The notes below the pieces were generated by a model that saw nothing but the letters and a program-made list of their open reading frames with translations, was not told the origin of the DNA and made no database searches. 64,000 nt of DNA from Niveibacterium terrae. Lineage in GTDB: Bacteria > Pseudomonadota > Gammaproteobacteria > Burkholderiales > Rhodocyclaceae. The translations under genes and the position numbers were made by a program. Positions 21,773 through 30,016 of this stretch are shown here, piece after piece. Position 1 is the first letter of the stretch, and the number at the start of each line of letters is the position of its first letter. The DNA lies in the NCBI RefSeq assembly GCF_048213115.1, contig NZ_CP172404.1, positions 558,001-622,000 of the forward strand, given 5' to 3'.

Positions 21773-22393
21773 ATGGAACTTAAGTTGATCAACGAACAAG
21801 GCCAGGCTACGGCTACCGTTCAAGCGCCCGATGCGCTGTTCGGTCGCGAGTACAACGAAGCTCTGGTTCATCAGCTCGTCGTTGCCTATCAGGCAAATGC
21901 GCGCTCGGGCAATCGCGCCCAGCTGACGCGTGCCGAAGTCAGGCACACGACGACGAAGCCGTGGCGTCAAAAAGGTACGGGCCGCGCCCGTTCCGGTTCG
22001 ACGTCTTCCCCTCTGTGGCGTACCGGTGGCCGGGCTTTCCCGAACAAGCCGGAAGAAAACTTCAGCCAGAAGATCAATCGCAAGATGTATCGCGCCGGTA
22101 TGGCTTCGATCCTCTCGCAGCTGGTTCGTGAAGATCGCCTGGTTGTGGTTGATGACTTCACGATCGAAGCGCCGAAGACCAAGCTGCTTGTCAGCAAGCT
22201 CAAGGGTCTGGGGCTCGAATCCGTGCTGGTGATCACCGATAACCTCGACGAAAACCTGCTTCTGTCGTCGCGCAATCTGCACAAGATTCTTGTGCTCGAA
22301 GCGCGTGAGACGGATCCGGTTTCGCTGATCGGTTTCGACAAGGTGCTCGTCACCAAGGCGGCGGTCGCGAAGATGGAGGAGATTTGGAAATGA
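21773..22393 (+). CDS. rplD: 50S ribosomal protein L4
   Basis: A 206-residue L4 with a long exit-tunnel loop containing KPWRQKGTGRARSGSTSSP. In E. coli L4 represses the S10 operon; whether that holds here is not shown by the sequence. Its stop overlaps the rplW start (ATGA). Confidence 0.97.
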   Translation: MELKLINEQGQATATVQAPDALFGREYNEALVHQLVVAYQANARSGNRAQLTRAEVRHTTTKPWRQKGTGRARSGSTSSPLWRTGGRAFPNKPEENFSQKINRKMYRAGMASILSQLVREDRLVVVDDFTIEAPKTKLLVSKLKGLGLESVLVITDNLDENLLLSSRNLHKILVLEARETDPVSLIGFDKVLVTKAAVAKMEEIWK

Positions 22394-22698
22394 GCTTCTC
22401 TCAAGAGCGTCTGTATCAAGTGCTGCTCGCTCCGCAGATCTCCGAAAAGGCGACCTATGTTGCGGAAAAGAACGAGCAGGTGATCTTCAGGGTCGTCAAT
22501 TCGGCCACGAAGCCCGAAATCAAGGCTGCCGTCGAACTGCTCTTCAAAGTGCAGGTTGATTCGGTTCAGATCCTGAACGTCAAGGGCAAGGTCAAGCGCA
22601 CTTCGCGCGGGATGGGTCGCCGCCAAGACTGGAAGAAGGCATTCGTTTGCCTGAAGGCTGGTCAAGAGATCAACTTCGTTGAAGGGGGGGCAGCCTAA
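22390..22698 (+). CDS. rplW: 50S ribosomal protein L23
   Basis: A 102-residue L23, located at the tunnel exit and a docking site for trigger factor and SRP. It begins SFSQERLYQVLLAPQISEKA. I use the ATG at 22390, four bases inside rplD, with GGAG upstream. Its TAA overlaps the rplB start codon by one base. Confidence 0.96.
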   Translation: MSFSQERLYQVLLAPQISEKATYVAEKNEQVIFRVVNSATKPEIKAAVELLFKVQVDSVQILNVKGKVKRTSRGMGRRQDWKKAFVCLKAGQEINFVEGGAA

Positions 22699-23522
22699 TG
22701 CTGGTCAAAGTCAAACCCACTTCCGCTGGTCGTCGCGGTGTCGTCAAGGTTGTCAATCCCGATCTGTACAAGGGTCGTCCGGTTGCTTCCCTGATCGAGA
22801 AGAAGACCAAGAACGCGGGTCGCAACGCCAATGGCCGGATTACGGTTCGCCATCAGGGTGGTGGTCACAAGCAGCACTACCGTCTGGTCGATTTCAAGCG
22901 CAGCAAGGACGGCATTCCGGCCAAGGTCGAACGTATCGAATACGACCCGAACCGTACCGCCCACCTGGCTCTGCTGGTCTACGCTGACGGCGAACGCCGC
23001 TACATCGTCGCTCCGCGCGGTGTCGTGGTCGGCCAGGTCGTGATCTCCGGTTCGGAAGCTCCGATCAAGCCGGGTAACACGCTGCCGATCCGCAACATCC
23101 CGGTTGGTACGACGATCCACGCGATCGAACTGCTGCCTGGCAAGGGTGCTCAGCTGGCTCGCGCCGCGGGTGCCTCGGTTCAGCTGCTGGCTCGTGAAGG
23201 TAGCTACGCTCAGCTGCGTCTGCGTTCCGGTGAAATCCGCCGCGTCCACGTCGAATGCCGTGCGACGGTCGGTGAAGTCGGTAACGAAGAAAACAGCCTG
23301 CGCAAGATCGGCAAGGCCGGTGCTCAACGCTGGCGCGGAATCCGCCCGACGGTCCGCGGCGTTGTGATGAACCCGACTGACCACCCGCATGGTGGTGGTG
23401 AAGGTCGTACCGGTGAGGGTCGTGTGCCTGTCAGCCCGTGGGGAACCCCGACCAAGGGTTACCGTACTCGCTCGAACAAGCGCACCGACACGATGATCGT
23501 TCAGCGTCGGCATAAGCGCTAA
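22698..23522 (+). CDS. rplB: 50S ribosomal protein L2
   Basis: A 274-residue L2, needed for subunit association and peptidyl transfer. It contains GGGHKQHYRLVDFKR in the N-terminal half and the C-terminal signature MNPTDHPHGGGEGRTGEG with the conserved histidine. Overlaps rplW by one base. Confidence 0.98.
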   Translation: MLVKVKPTSAGRRGVVKVVNPDLYKGRPVASLIEKKTKNAGRNANGRITVRHQGGGHKQHYRLVDFKRSKDGIPAKVERIEYDPNRTAHLALLVYADGERRYIVAPRGVVVGQVVISGSEAPIKPGNTLPIRNIPVGTTIHAIELLPGKGAQLARAAGASVQLLAREGSYAQLRLRSGEIRRVHVECRATVGEVGNEENSLRKIGKAGAQRWRGIRPTVRGVVMNPTDHPHGGGEGRTGEGRVPVSPWGTPTKGYRTRSNKRTDTMIVQRRHKR

Positions 23523-23532
23523 GAGGTAAGAA

Positions 23533-23808
23533 ATGGCTCGTTCTATTAAGAAAGGCCCGTTCGTCGATGCGCACCTTCTGAAGAAGGTCGATGCCGCGCG
23601 GGCGACCAATGACAAGCGTCCGGTGAAGACCTGGTCGCGTCGTTCGACCGTGCTGCCGGAATTTGTCGGCTCCACGATCGCTGTCCATAACGGCCGTCAA
23701 CACATTCCGGTTTATGTGACCGAGAACATGGTTGGCCACAAGCTCGGCGAATTTGCGCTGACCCGCACGTTCAAGGGCCACGCTGCCAGCAAAAAGGCGA
23801 AGAGGTAA
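23533..23808 (+). CDS. rpsS: 30S ribosomal protein S19
   Basis: A 91-residue S19 of the 30S head. It begins ARSIKKGPFVDAHL and contains KTWSRRSTVLPEF and ENMVGHKLGEFA, all standard. A GAGG-type ribosome-binding site separates it from rplB by ten bases. Confidence 0.98.
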   Translation: MARSIKKGPFVDAHLLKKVDAARATNDKRPVKTWSRRSTVLPEFVGSTIAVHNGRQHIPVYVTENMVGHKLGEFALTRTFKGHAASKKAKR

Positions 23809-23817
23809 GGAGTGACG

Positions 23818-24147
23818 ATGGAAACCAAAGCTAGTTTGCGTGGCGTCCGTCTCTCCGCCCAGAAGGGTCGGCTCGTTGCCGACCTCGTGCGTGGGAAGCG
23901 TGTCGATCAGGCTCTGAACATCCTGGCATTCTGCCCGAAAAAGGGTGCAGTGATCGTCAAGAAGGTTCTCGAGTCCGCGATTGCGAACGCTGAACACAAC
24001 GATGGCGCAGACATCGACGCCCTCAAGGTCAAGAGCATTTATGTCGAGCAGGGCACGTCGCTCAAGCGCTTCACGGCGCGAGCCAAGGGGCGCGGAAACC
24101 GCATCCTGAAGCCGACCTGCCACATTTTCTTGACTGTCGGCGAGTAA
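23818..24147 (+). CDS. rplV: 50S ribosomal protein L22
   Basis: A 109-residue L22, whose beta-hairpin lines the exit tunnel (macrolide and arrest-peptide contact). The hairpin region reads KRFTARAKGRGNRILKPTCH. The ATG at 23818 fits the AAGGAG spacing; a GTG two codons earlier is also in frame. Confidence 0.96.
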   Translation: METKASLRGVRLSAQKGRLVADLVRGKRVDQALNILAFCPKKGAVIVKKVLESAIANAEHNDGADIDALKVKSIYVEQGTSLKRFTARAKGRGNRILKPTCHIFLTVGE

Positions 24148-24157
24148 GGGAGCTCTC

Positions 24158-24988
24158 ATGGGACAGAAGATTCATCCGACCGGCTTCCGCCTTGCGGTTA
24201 CCCGCAATTGGGCGTCGCGCTGGTTCGCGAACAACCAGAACTTCGCCGGCATGCTTCAGGAAGATCTGAAGGTGCGTGAGCACCTGAAGAAGAAGCTGGC
24301 GCACGCTTCGGTGGGCCGCGTTCTGATCGAACGTCCGGCCAAGACCGCCCGCATCACCGTTTTCAGCGCCCGTCCGGGTGTTGTGATCGGCAAGAAGGGT
24401 GAGGACATCGAAGTTCTGAAAGCTGATCTGCAGAAGATCCTGAACGTGCCGGTGCACGTCAGTATCGAAGAGATCCGCAAGCCGGAGACCGATGCGCAGC
24501 TGATCGCCGACTCGATCGCTCAACAGCTCGAAAAGCGGATCATGTTCCGTCGCGCAATGAAGCGTGCGATGCAGAACGCGATGCGTCTGGGTGCCCAGGG
24601 CATCAAGATCATGAGCGCTGGGCGTCTGAACGGTGCTGAAATCGCGCGTACCGAGTGGTACCGCGAAGGTCGCGTGCCTCTGCATACCCTGCGTGCCGAT
24701 ATCGACTATGGCTTCTCCGAAGCCAATACGACGTACGGCATCATCGGTATCAAGGTCTGGGTCTACAAGGGCGACACCCTGAGTCGCGGCGAGCAACCGG
24801 TTGCGGCTGAAGCGCCGGATGCCGAACGCCGTCCGCGCCGTGGTGCCAAGGAAGGTGAAGCGAAGCCGGGCGCCCGTCGTCCGGCCCGCCGTGTGAGCGG
24901 CGATGGGGCGGCTGACAAGGCCGATGCCAAGCGCGTAAACAAAGCAGGAGCGAACAATGCTGCAGCCGGCGAGAAGGAAGTATCGTAA
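24158..24988 (+). CDS. rpsC: 30S ribosomal protein S3
   Basis: A 276-residue S3 with a KH domain (RPGVVIGKKGEDIEVLK, about residue 69) at the mRNA entry site. It is longer than the 233-residue E. coli protein because of a charged Ala/Lys/Arg tail after about residue 212. That tail overlaps the rplP start by 32 bases, so the overlap is created by the extension. Confidence 0.97.
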   Translation: MGQKIHPTGFRLAVTRNWASRWFANNQNFAGMLQEDLKVREHLKKKLAHASVGRVLIERPAKTARITVFSARPGVVIGKKGEDIEVLKADLQKILNVPVHVSIEEIRKPETDAQLIADSIAQQLEKRIMFRRAMKRAMQNAMRLGAQGIKIMSAGRLNGAEIARTEWYREGRVPLHTLRADIDYGFSEANTTYGIIGIKVWVYKGDTLSRGEQPVAAEAPDAERRPRRGAKEGEAKPGARRPARRVSGDGAADKADAKRVNKAGANNAAAGEKEVS

Positions 24989-25373
24989 GGAACAGAAGGG
25001 CCGCAACACCGGCGTTGCGACCCGCGGAGCCAAGGTCAGCTTCGGCGAATACGGTCTGAAGGCGATCGGTCGCGGTCGTCTGACGGCTCGCCAGATTGAA
25101 GCTGCCCGTCGCGCGATGACCCGTCACATCAAGCGTGGTGGTCGCATCTGGATCCGCATCTTCCCGGACAAGCCGATTTCCCAGAAGCCCGCCGAAGTGC
25201 GGATGGGTAACGGTAAGGGTAACCCGGAGTACTGGGTTGCTGAGATTCAGCCGGGTAAGGTCCTGTACGAAATGGACGGCGTTGACGAAGCCCTCGCTCG
25301 CGAGGCGTTCCGCCTGGCTGCTGCAAAGCTGCCGATCGAGACGACTTTCGTCACCCGCATGGTGGGGCAATAA
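24957..25373 (+). CDS. rplP: 50S ribosomal protein L16
   Basis: A 138-residue L16 that helps position tRNA in the A site. It begins MLQPARRKYRKEQKGRN and contains GGRIWIRIFPDKPIS and MGNGKGNPEYWVA. The first 32 bases lie inside the end of rpsC in a different frame; the conserved N terminus confirms this start. Confidence 0.97.
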   Translation: MLQPARRKYRKEQKGRNTGVATRGAKVSFGEYGLKAIGRGRLTARQIEAARRAMTRHIKRGGRIWIRIFPDKPISQKPAEVRMGNGKGNPEYWVAEIQPGKVLYEMDGVDEALAREAFRLAAAKLPIETTFVTRMVGQ

Positions 25374-25376
25374 ATC

Positions 25377-25571
25377 ATGAAAGCCAGCGAACTCAGGGTT
25401 AAAGAGCCCTCCGAGCTGAACAAGGAACTGCTTGAACTGCTGAAAGCACAGTTCTCGCTGCGTATGCAGCTTGCGACTCAGCAGATCGGCAATACGAGTC
25501 AACTCGGTAAGGTGCGCCGCGATATCGCGCGCATTCGTACCATCCTGCATGAAAAGGCGGTGACCCAATGA
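25377..25571 (+). CDS. rpmC: 50S ribosomal protein L29
   Basis: A 64-residue L29, a two-helix protein near the tunnel exit. It reads MKASELRVKEPSELNKEL and later QLGKVRRDIARIRTIL. It starts three bases after rplP and ends overlapping the rpsQ start. Confidence 0.96.
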   Translation: MKASELRVKEPSELNKELLELLKAQFSLRMQLATQQIGNTSQLGKVRRDIARIRTILHEKAVTQ

Positions 25572-25831
25572 CCGAGCAATCGATCAAGCGTACGCTGACC
25601 GGTCGGGTGGTCAGCGACAAGATGGACAAGACTGTTACCGTGCTGATCGAGCGTCGTGTCAAGCATCCGCTCTACGGCAAGGTGATGATCAAGTCCAAGA
25701 AGTACCACGCCCATGTCGAAAACGACGTTGCTGCAGAAGGTGATCTGGTTGAGATCGAGGAATGTGCTCCGATCTCCAAGACCAAAGCCTGGCGCGTAGC
25801 GCGCGTGGTCGAGAAGGCTCGCACGATTTAA
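25568..25831 (+). CDS. rpsQ: 30S ribosomal protein S17
   Basis: An 87-residue S17 with the OB-fold sequence GRVVSDKMDKTVTVLIER and the loop HPLYGKVMIKSKKYHAH. Its ATG overlaps the rpmC stop (ATGA). It closes the S10 operon; a promoter and hairpin follow before rplN. Confidence 0.97.
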   Translation: MTEQSIKRTLTGRVVSDKMDKTVTVLIERRVKHPLYGKVMIKSKKYHAHVENDVAAEGDLVEIEECAPISKTKAWRVARVVEKARTI

Positions 25832-25833
25832 GC

Positions 25834-25905
25834 TTGCGGAACCCGACGAGGTTCTGCTAGAATCTTGTGCTCTTGTACTGGACGCCTCGTTATGGGGCGT
25901 CCAGT
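25834..25905 (+). promoter_or_regulatory. promoter and hairpin before rplN (spc operon)
   Basis: TTGCGG at 25834-25839, an 18-bp spacer and TAGAAT at 25858-25863, then a perfect 10-bp stem ACTGGACGCC/GGCGTCCAGT (25877-25905) in the transcribed leader. The layout matches the elements before rpsL and rplC. Confidence 0.6.
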
Positions 25906-25971
25906 CATTTCCTCCCGGACGGGTTCCAAGACTGACCGCCGATTTTTGGCGGGTTAAGTTGGAGTTAAACA

Positions 25972-26340
25972 ATGATCCAAATGCAATCCATTCTGGACGT
26001 CGCCGATAATACTGGCGCGCGTTCGGTGATGTGCATCAAGGTGTTGGGCGGCTCGAAGCGCCGCTATGCCGGTATCGGCGACATCATCAAGGTGAGCATC
26101 AAAGATGCAGCCCCGCGCGGTCGCGTGAAGAAGGGTGACGTGTACAGTGCTGTCGTGGTTCGTACCGCGAAAGGCGTACGCCGTCCCGACGGATCGCTGG
26201 TCAAGTTCGACGGCAATGCTGCCGTGCTGCTCAACAACAAGCTCGAGCCTATCGGTACCCGTATTTTTGGGCCGGTGACTCGCGAGCTGCGCACCGAGCG
26301 ATTCATGAAAATCGTTTCGCTGGCGCCTGAAGTTCTGTAA
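25972..26340 (+). CDS. rplN: 50S ribosomal protein L14
   Basis: A 122-residue L14, first gene of the spc operon. It begins MIQMQSILDVADNTGARSVM and contains GDIIKVSIKDAAPRGRVKKG. In the ribosome it bridges the subunits and is the target of the silencing factor RsfS. Confidence 0.98.
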   Translation: MIQMQSILDVADNTGARSVMCIKVLGGSKRRYAGIGDIIKVSIKDAAPRGRVKKGDVYSAVVVRTAKGVRRPDGSLVKFDGNAAVLLNNKLEPIGTRIFGPVTRELRTERFMKIVSLAPEVL

Positions 26341-26349
26341 GGAGCGGCA

Positions 26350-26667
26350 ATGGACAAGATTCGCAAAGGCGATGAGGTGGTTGTCCTCGTCGGCAAAGAT
26401 AAAGGCAAGCGCGGCGCTGTATCGCTCCGCGTTGACGATCAGCATGTCGTGGTCGAGGGCGTCAATCGTGTGAAGAAGCACGTGCGTCCGAACCCGGTGC
26501 GCGGCCAGGTTGGCGGTATCGTCGAAAAAGAAGCGCCGATCGACGTGTCGAACGTCGCGCTGTTCAATCCGGCAACCCAGAAGGGTGACCGGGTCGGCTT
26601 CCGTGTGCTTGAAGATGGCAAGAAGGTTCGCTTCTTCAAGTCGAACGGCGAGCTGGTGGATCGGTAA
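26350..26667 (+). CDS. rplX: 50S ribosomal protein L24
   Basis: A 105-residue L24 with an N-terminal KOW motif (KGDEVVVLVGKDKGKRG). It starts assembly of the 50S subunit. A ribosome-binding site AAGGAG lies between rplN and its ATG. Confidence 0.97.
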   Translation: MDKIRKGDEVVVLVGKDKGKRGAVSLRVDDQHVVVEGVNRVKKHVRPNPVRGQVGGIVEKEAPIDVSNVALFNPATQKGDRVGFRVLEDGKKVRFFKSNGELVDR

Positions 26668-26676
26668 GGAGTGGTC

Positions 26677-27216
26677 ATGGCACGCCTGCAAGAATTTTAC
26701 AAGTCGACCGTTGTCGGCGATCTGACAGCCAAGTTTGGCTACAAGTCGCCGATGCAAGTGCCGCGCATCACCAAGATCACCCTGAACATGGGTGTCGGTG
26801 AAGCGGTGGGCGACAAGAAAGTGCTCGATAACGCTGTTGGTGATCTGATCAAGATCGCTGGCCAGAAGCCGGTTGTCACGAAAGCCAAGAAGTCGATCGC
26901 CGGCTTCAAGATTCGTGATGACTATCCGATCGGTTGCATGGTGACGCTGCGTGGTCCCCGGATGTTCGAGTTCCTCGATCGTCTGATCACGATCGCGATG
27001 CCGCGTATTCGCGACTTCCGTGGCATCGCCTCCAAGGGCTTCGATGGCCGCGGTAACTACAATCTCGGGGTCAAGGAACAGATCATTTTCCCCGAAATCG
27101 AATACGACAAGATCGATGCTCTGCGCGGTCTGAATGTCAGCATCACCACGACTGCCAAGACGGACGATGAAGCGCGCGCTCTGCTCGCAGCTTTCAAGTT
27201 CCCGTTCAAGAATTGA
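26677..27216 (+). CDS. rplE: 50S ribosomal protein L5
   Basis: A 179-residue L5, the 5S rRNA-binding protein of the central protuberance. It contains VPRITKITLNMGVGEA and IFPEIEYDKID. I use the ATG at 26677; the GTG two codons earlier is less well placed relative to AAGGAG. Confidence 0.97.
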   Translation: MARLQEFYKSTVVGDLTAKFGYKSPMQVPRITKITLNMGVGEAVGDKKVLDNAVGDLIKIAGQKPVVTKAKKSIAGFKIRDDYPIGCMVTLRGPRMFEFLDRLITIAMPRIRDFRGIASKGFDGRGNYNLGVKEQIIFPEIEYDKIDALRGLNVSITTTAKTDDEARALLAAFKFPFKN

Positions 27217-27223
27217 GGGTGTT

Positions 27224-27529
27224 ATGGCGAAACTCGCTCTGATCAACCGTGAAGAAAAGCGTGTCAAGACTGCGGCTAAGTTCGCTGCCAAGCGCGCTGA
27301 GCTCGTGGCCACGATCAACGACAGCAAGCTGTCCGACGAAGAGCGCCAAGCGGCGCGTCTGAAGTTCCAACAGCTGCCTCGCAATGCTTCTCCGGTCCGT
27401 CAACGCAATCGCTGCGCCCTGACGGGTCGTCCTCGCGGAGTCTTCCGCAAATTCGGTTTGTGCCGTAACAAGCTGCGCGAAATTGCTTTCCGCGGTGAAG
27501 TGCCGGGCATGACCAAGGCTAGCTGGTAA
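27224..27529 (+). CDS. rpsN: 30S ribosomal protein S14
   Basis: A 101-residue S14 of the long, zinc-free (C-minus) type: the C-terminal region reads RNRCALTGRPRGVFRKFGLC without a paired CxxC site. It lies between rplE and rpsH as in E. coli. Confidence 0.97.
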   Translation: MAKLALINREEKRVKTAAKFAAKRAELVATINDSKLSDEERQAARLKFQQLPRNASPVRQRNRCALTGRPRGVFRKFGLCRNKLREIAFRGEVPGMTKASW

Positions 27530-27541
27530 GGAGACGGAAGA

Positions 27542-27937
27542 ATGAGTATGTCCGATCCGATCGCCGATATGCTGACCCGCATCCGCAATGCGCAGATGGC
27601 CGAGAAGGTGTCGGTTGCTATGCCGGCGTCTAAGCTCAAGGTCGCAATCGCCGAAGTTCTGAAGGACGAAGGTTATATCGATGGTTTCGCGGTTCGTGGC
27701 GAAGGTGCCACTCGCGAACTGGAACTCTCGCTGAAGTATTATGCGGGCCGCCCTGTCATCGAACGCATCGAGCGCGTGAGCCGTCCCGGCCTGCGTATTT
27801 ACCGCGGTAGCGGCAACCTCCCGAAGGTCTTGAACGGTCTGGGCGTGGCGATTGTTTCGACCCCGCGCGGCGTCATGACCGACCGCAAGGCTCGTGCCAG
27901 CAATGTTGGCGGCGAAGTCCTCTGCGTCGTCGCTTAA
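27542..27937 (+). CDS. rpsH: 30S ribosomal protein S8
   Basis: A 131-residue S8. It begins MSMSDPIADMLTRIRNAQM and ends with the conserved STPRGVMTDRKAR segment. In E. coli S8 represses the spc operon by binding its own mRNA. Confidence 0.98.
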   Translation: MSMSDPIADMLTRIRNAQMAEKVSVAMPASKLKVAIAEVLKDEGYIDGFAVRGEGATRELELSLKYYAGRPVIERIERVSRPGLRIYRGSGNLPKVLNGLGVAIVSTPRGVMTDRKARASNVGGEVLCVVA

Positions 27938-27946
27938 GGAGGAAAC

Positions 27947-28480
27947 ATGTCTCGTGTAGCGAAGAATCCAGTCATCGTGCCGCAAGGCGTCGAAGTGACG
28001 CTGACTGAAGCCGAGATCACGATCAAGGGGCCCCTGGGCACGCTCAAGCGCGCTCTGCACCCTTCCGTCGTGGTCGCGCAAGATGGTGACAAGCTGCAGT
28101 GCTCGGCACGCGAAGGTGGCCTTAATGGCAATGCGCTGTCGGGTACGACCCGGGCCTTGGTTGCCAATATGGTGACCGGAGTCTCCAAGGGCTTTGAGCG
28201 CAAGTTGAACCTGGTTGGCGTGGGCTATCGTGCTCAGGCTCAAGGTGACAAGCTCAATCTGACCCTCGGTTTCTCTCACCCGGTGGTGCACCAGATGCCG
28301 GCTGGCATCAAGGTTGAAACGCCGACGCAGACCGAAGTCCTGATCAAGGGCGTCGACAAGCAGCTGGTGGGGCAGGTCGCAGCGGAAGTCCGCGCGTATC
28401 GTGAGCCGGAACCCTATAAGGGCAAGGGCGTGCGTTACTCGGACGAAGTTGTCGTCCTCAAGGAAACCAAGAAGAAGTAA
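27947..28480 (+). CDS. rplF: 50S ribosomal protein L6
   Basis: A 177-residue L6 made of two related beta-alpha domains, ending with EPEPYKGKGVRYSDE, the signature near the sarcin-ricin loop. A strong AAGGAGG precedes it. Confidence 0.98.
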   Translation: MSRVAKNPVIVPQGVEVTLTEAEITIKGPLGTLKRALHPSVVVAQDGDKLQCSAREGGLNGNALSGTTRALVANMVTGVSKGFERKLNLVGVGYRAQAQGDKLNLTLGFSHPVVHQMPAGIKVETPTQTEVLIKGVDKQLVGQVAAEVRAYREPEPYKGKGVRYSDEVVVLKETKKK

Positions 28481-28492
28481 GGGCCCGAACTC

Positions 28493-28846
28493 ATGAACAA
28501 GAAGGAAGCGCGTCTGCGCCGTGCCCGCAAAACTCGGGCCGTGATCGCCGAAAAGAAGGCCGTGCGCCTTACCGTGTTCCGTACCAACCAGCACATCTAC
28601 GCCCAGGTCATCTCTGGTGTCGGATCGAAGGTGCTGGCTGCTGCCTCGACGGTCGAAGCCGATGTCCGCAAGAGCCAGCCGAATGGCGGCAACGTGGAAG
28701 CGGCTGTGGTCATTGGCAAGCTGATCGCCGAGCGTGCGAAAGCCGCTGGTGTGGAAACGGTCGCGTTCGATCGCGCAGGATTCAAGTACCACGGCCGAGT
28801 CAAGGCCCTGGCTGATGCCGCCCGCGAAGGCGGCCTGAAGTTCTAA
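28493..28846 (+). CDS. rplR: 50S ribosomal protein L18
   Basis: A 117-residue L18 that binds 5S rRNA together with L5. It shows LTVFRTNQHIYAQVI in the first half and AFDRAGFKYHGRVKALADA near the end, both conserved. Confidence 0.97.
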   Translation: MNKKEARLRRARKTRAVIAEKKAVRLTVFRTNQHIYAQVISGVGSKVLAAASTVEADVRKSQPNGGNVEAAVVIGKLIAERAKAAGVETVAFDRAGFKYHGRVKALADAAREGGLKF

Positions 28847-28858
28847 GCGGGGTTGTTA

Positions 28859-29383
28859 ATGGCTAAGCAACAGACAAAGAAAGCGCAAGCCGGCGAAGAG
28901 CGTGATGACGGCATGCGCGAAAAAATGGTCTCGATCAACCGGGTCACGAAAGTGGTCAAGGGTGGTCGAATTCTCGGGTTTGCAGCGCTGACCGTGGTCG
29001 GTGATGGCGATGGTGGCATCGGCATGGGCAAGGGCAAGGCGCGTGAAGTGCCGGTCGCTGTCCAGAAGGCGATGGAAGAAGCCCGCCGTAAGCTGTTCAA
29101 GGTTGCTCTGCGCAACGGCACCCTGCAACACCAGGTCATCGGCCATCACGGCGCTTCGCGCGTTCTGATGCAACCGGCGCCTAGCGGTACCGGCATCATC
29201 GCAGGCGGCGCAATGCGCGCCGTGTTCGAGGTGATGGGCGTGACCGACGTGATCTGCAAGTGCCTCGGCTCGACCAATCCGTATAACGTCGTTCGTGCAA
29301 CGCTTAATGGCCTCGACGCCATCAATACGCCGGCTACCATTGCGGCCAAGCGTGGCAAGACCGTTGAAGAAATTCTGGGGTAA
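28859..29383 (+). CDS. rpsE: 30S ribosomal protein S5
   Basis: A 174-residue S5 that helps maintain accuracy and unwinds mRNA at the entry channel. It contains REKMVSINRVTKVVKGGRIL (about residues 20-39) and the spectinomycin-loop GDGDGGIGMGKGKAREVP. I start at the ATG 28859. Confidence 0.97.
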   Translation: MAKQQTKKAQAGEERDDGMREKMVSINRVTKVVKGGRILGFAALTVVGDGDGGIGMGKGKAREVPVAVQKAMEEARRKLFKVALRNGTLQHQVIGHHGASRVLMQPAPSGTGIIAGGAMRAVFEVMGVTDVICKCLGSTNPYNVVRATLNGLDAINTPATIAAKRGKTVEEILG

Positions 29384-29386
29384 GTC

Positions 29387-29569
29387 ATGGCCGACAAGAA
29401 AATTCGCGTGACGCTCGTCAAGAGCATCATCGGAACCAAGCAGGACCAGCGTGCTACGGTCCGTGGCCTGGGTCTGCGTCGCATCAACCATACGGTTGAG
29501 CTTGAGGACACTGCTGCAGTTCGCGGCATGGTCAACAAGGTCGCTTTTCTCGTGAAGTGCGAGGGCTAA
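29387..29569 (+). CDS. rpmD: 50S ribosomal protein L30
   Basis: A 60-residue L30 with KIRVTLVKSIIGTKQDQ and the conserved GLGLRRINHTVE. Its TAA abuts the rplO ATG directly. Confidence 0.97.
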   Translation: MADKKIRVTLVKSIIGTKQDQRATVRGLGLRRINHTVELEDTAAVRGMVNKVAFLVKCEG

Positions 29570-30004
29570 ATGGAACTGAACAACCTCAAGCCGGCAGCTG
29601 GCGCCACGCACGCTAAAAAGCGTGTTGGTCGCGGCATCGGCAGCGGACTGGGCAAGACCTGCGGTCGCGGTCACAAGGGGCAGAAGTCCCGTGCGGGCGG
29701 CTTCCACAAGGTCGGTTTCGAAGGCGGTCAAATGCCGCTGCAACGTCGTCTGCCGAAGCGTGGTTTCGTTTCGCTGACCCGTTCGCGCATCGCTGAAGTT
29801 CGTCTCTCCGAGCTCGAAGCTCTGGGCGCCGATGAAGTCGATCTGCTGACGCTCAAGGCTGCTGGTGTCATCGATGCCAACGCCCTGGCTGCCAAGGTCA
29901 TCCTCTCCGGCGCAATTTCGCGCAAGGTCGCTCTGCGTGGCGTTGGTGCCACCAAGGGTGCTCGTGCTGCGATCGAAGCTGCCGGTGGCAGCGTCGCCGA
30001 GTAA
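29570..30004 (+). CDS. rplO: 50S ribosomal protein L15
   Basis: A 144-residue L15 with the Gly/Arg/Lys-rich N terminus (AKKRVGRGIGSGLGKTCGRG and HKGQKSRAGG), a late-assembly 50S protein. It starts immediately after rpmD. Confidence 0.97.
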   Translation: MELNNLKPAAGATHAKKRVGRGIGSGLGKTCGRGHKGQKSRAGGFHKVGFEGGQMPLQRRLPKRGFVSLTRSRIAEVRLSELEALGADEVDLLTLKAAGVIDANALAAKVILSGAISRKVALRGVGATKGARAAIEAAGGSVAE

Positions 30005-30016
30005 ACGGCGGGTCGA

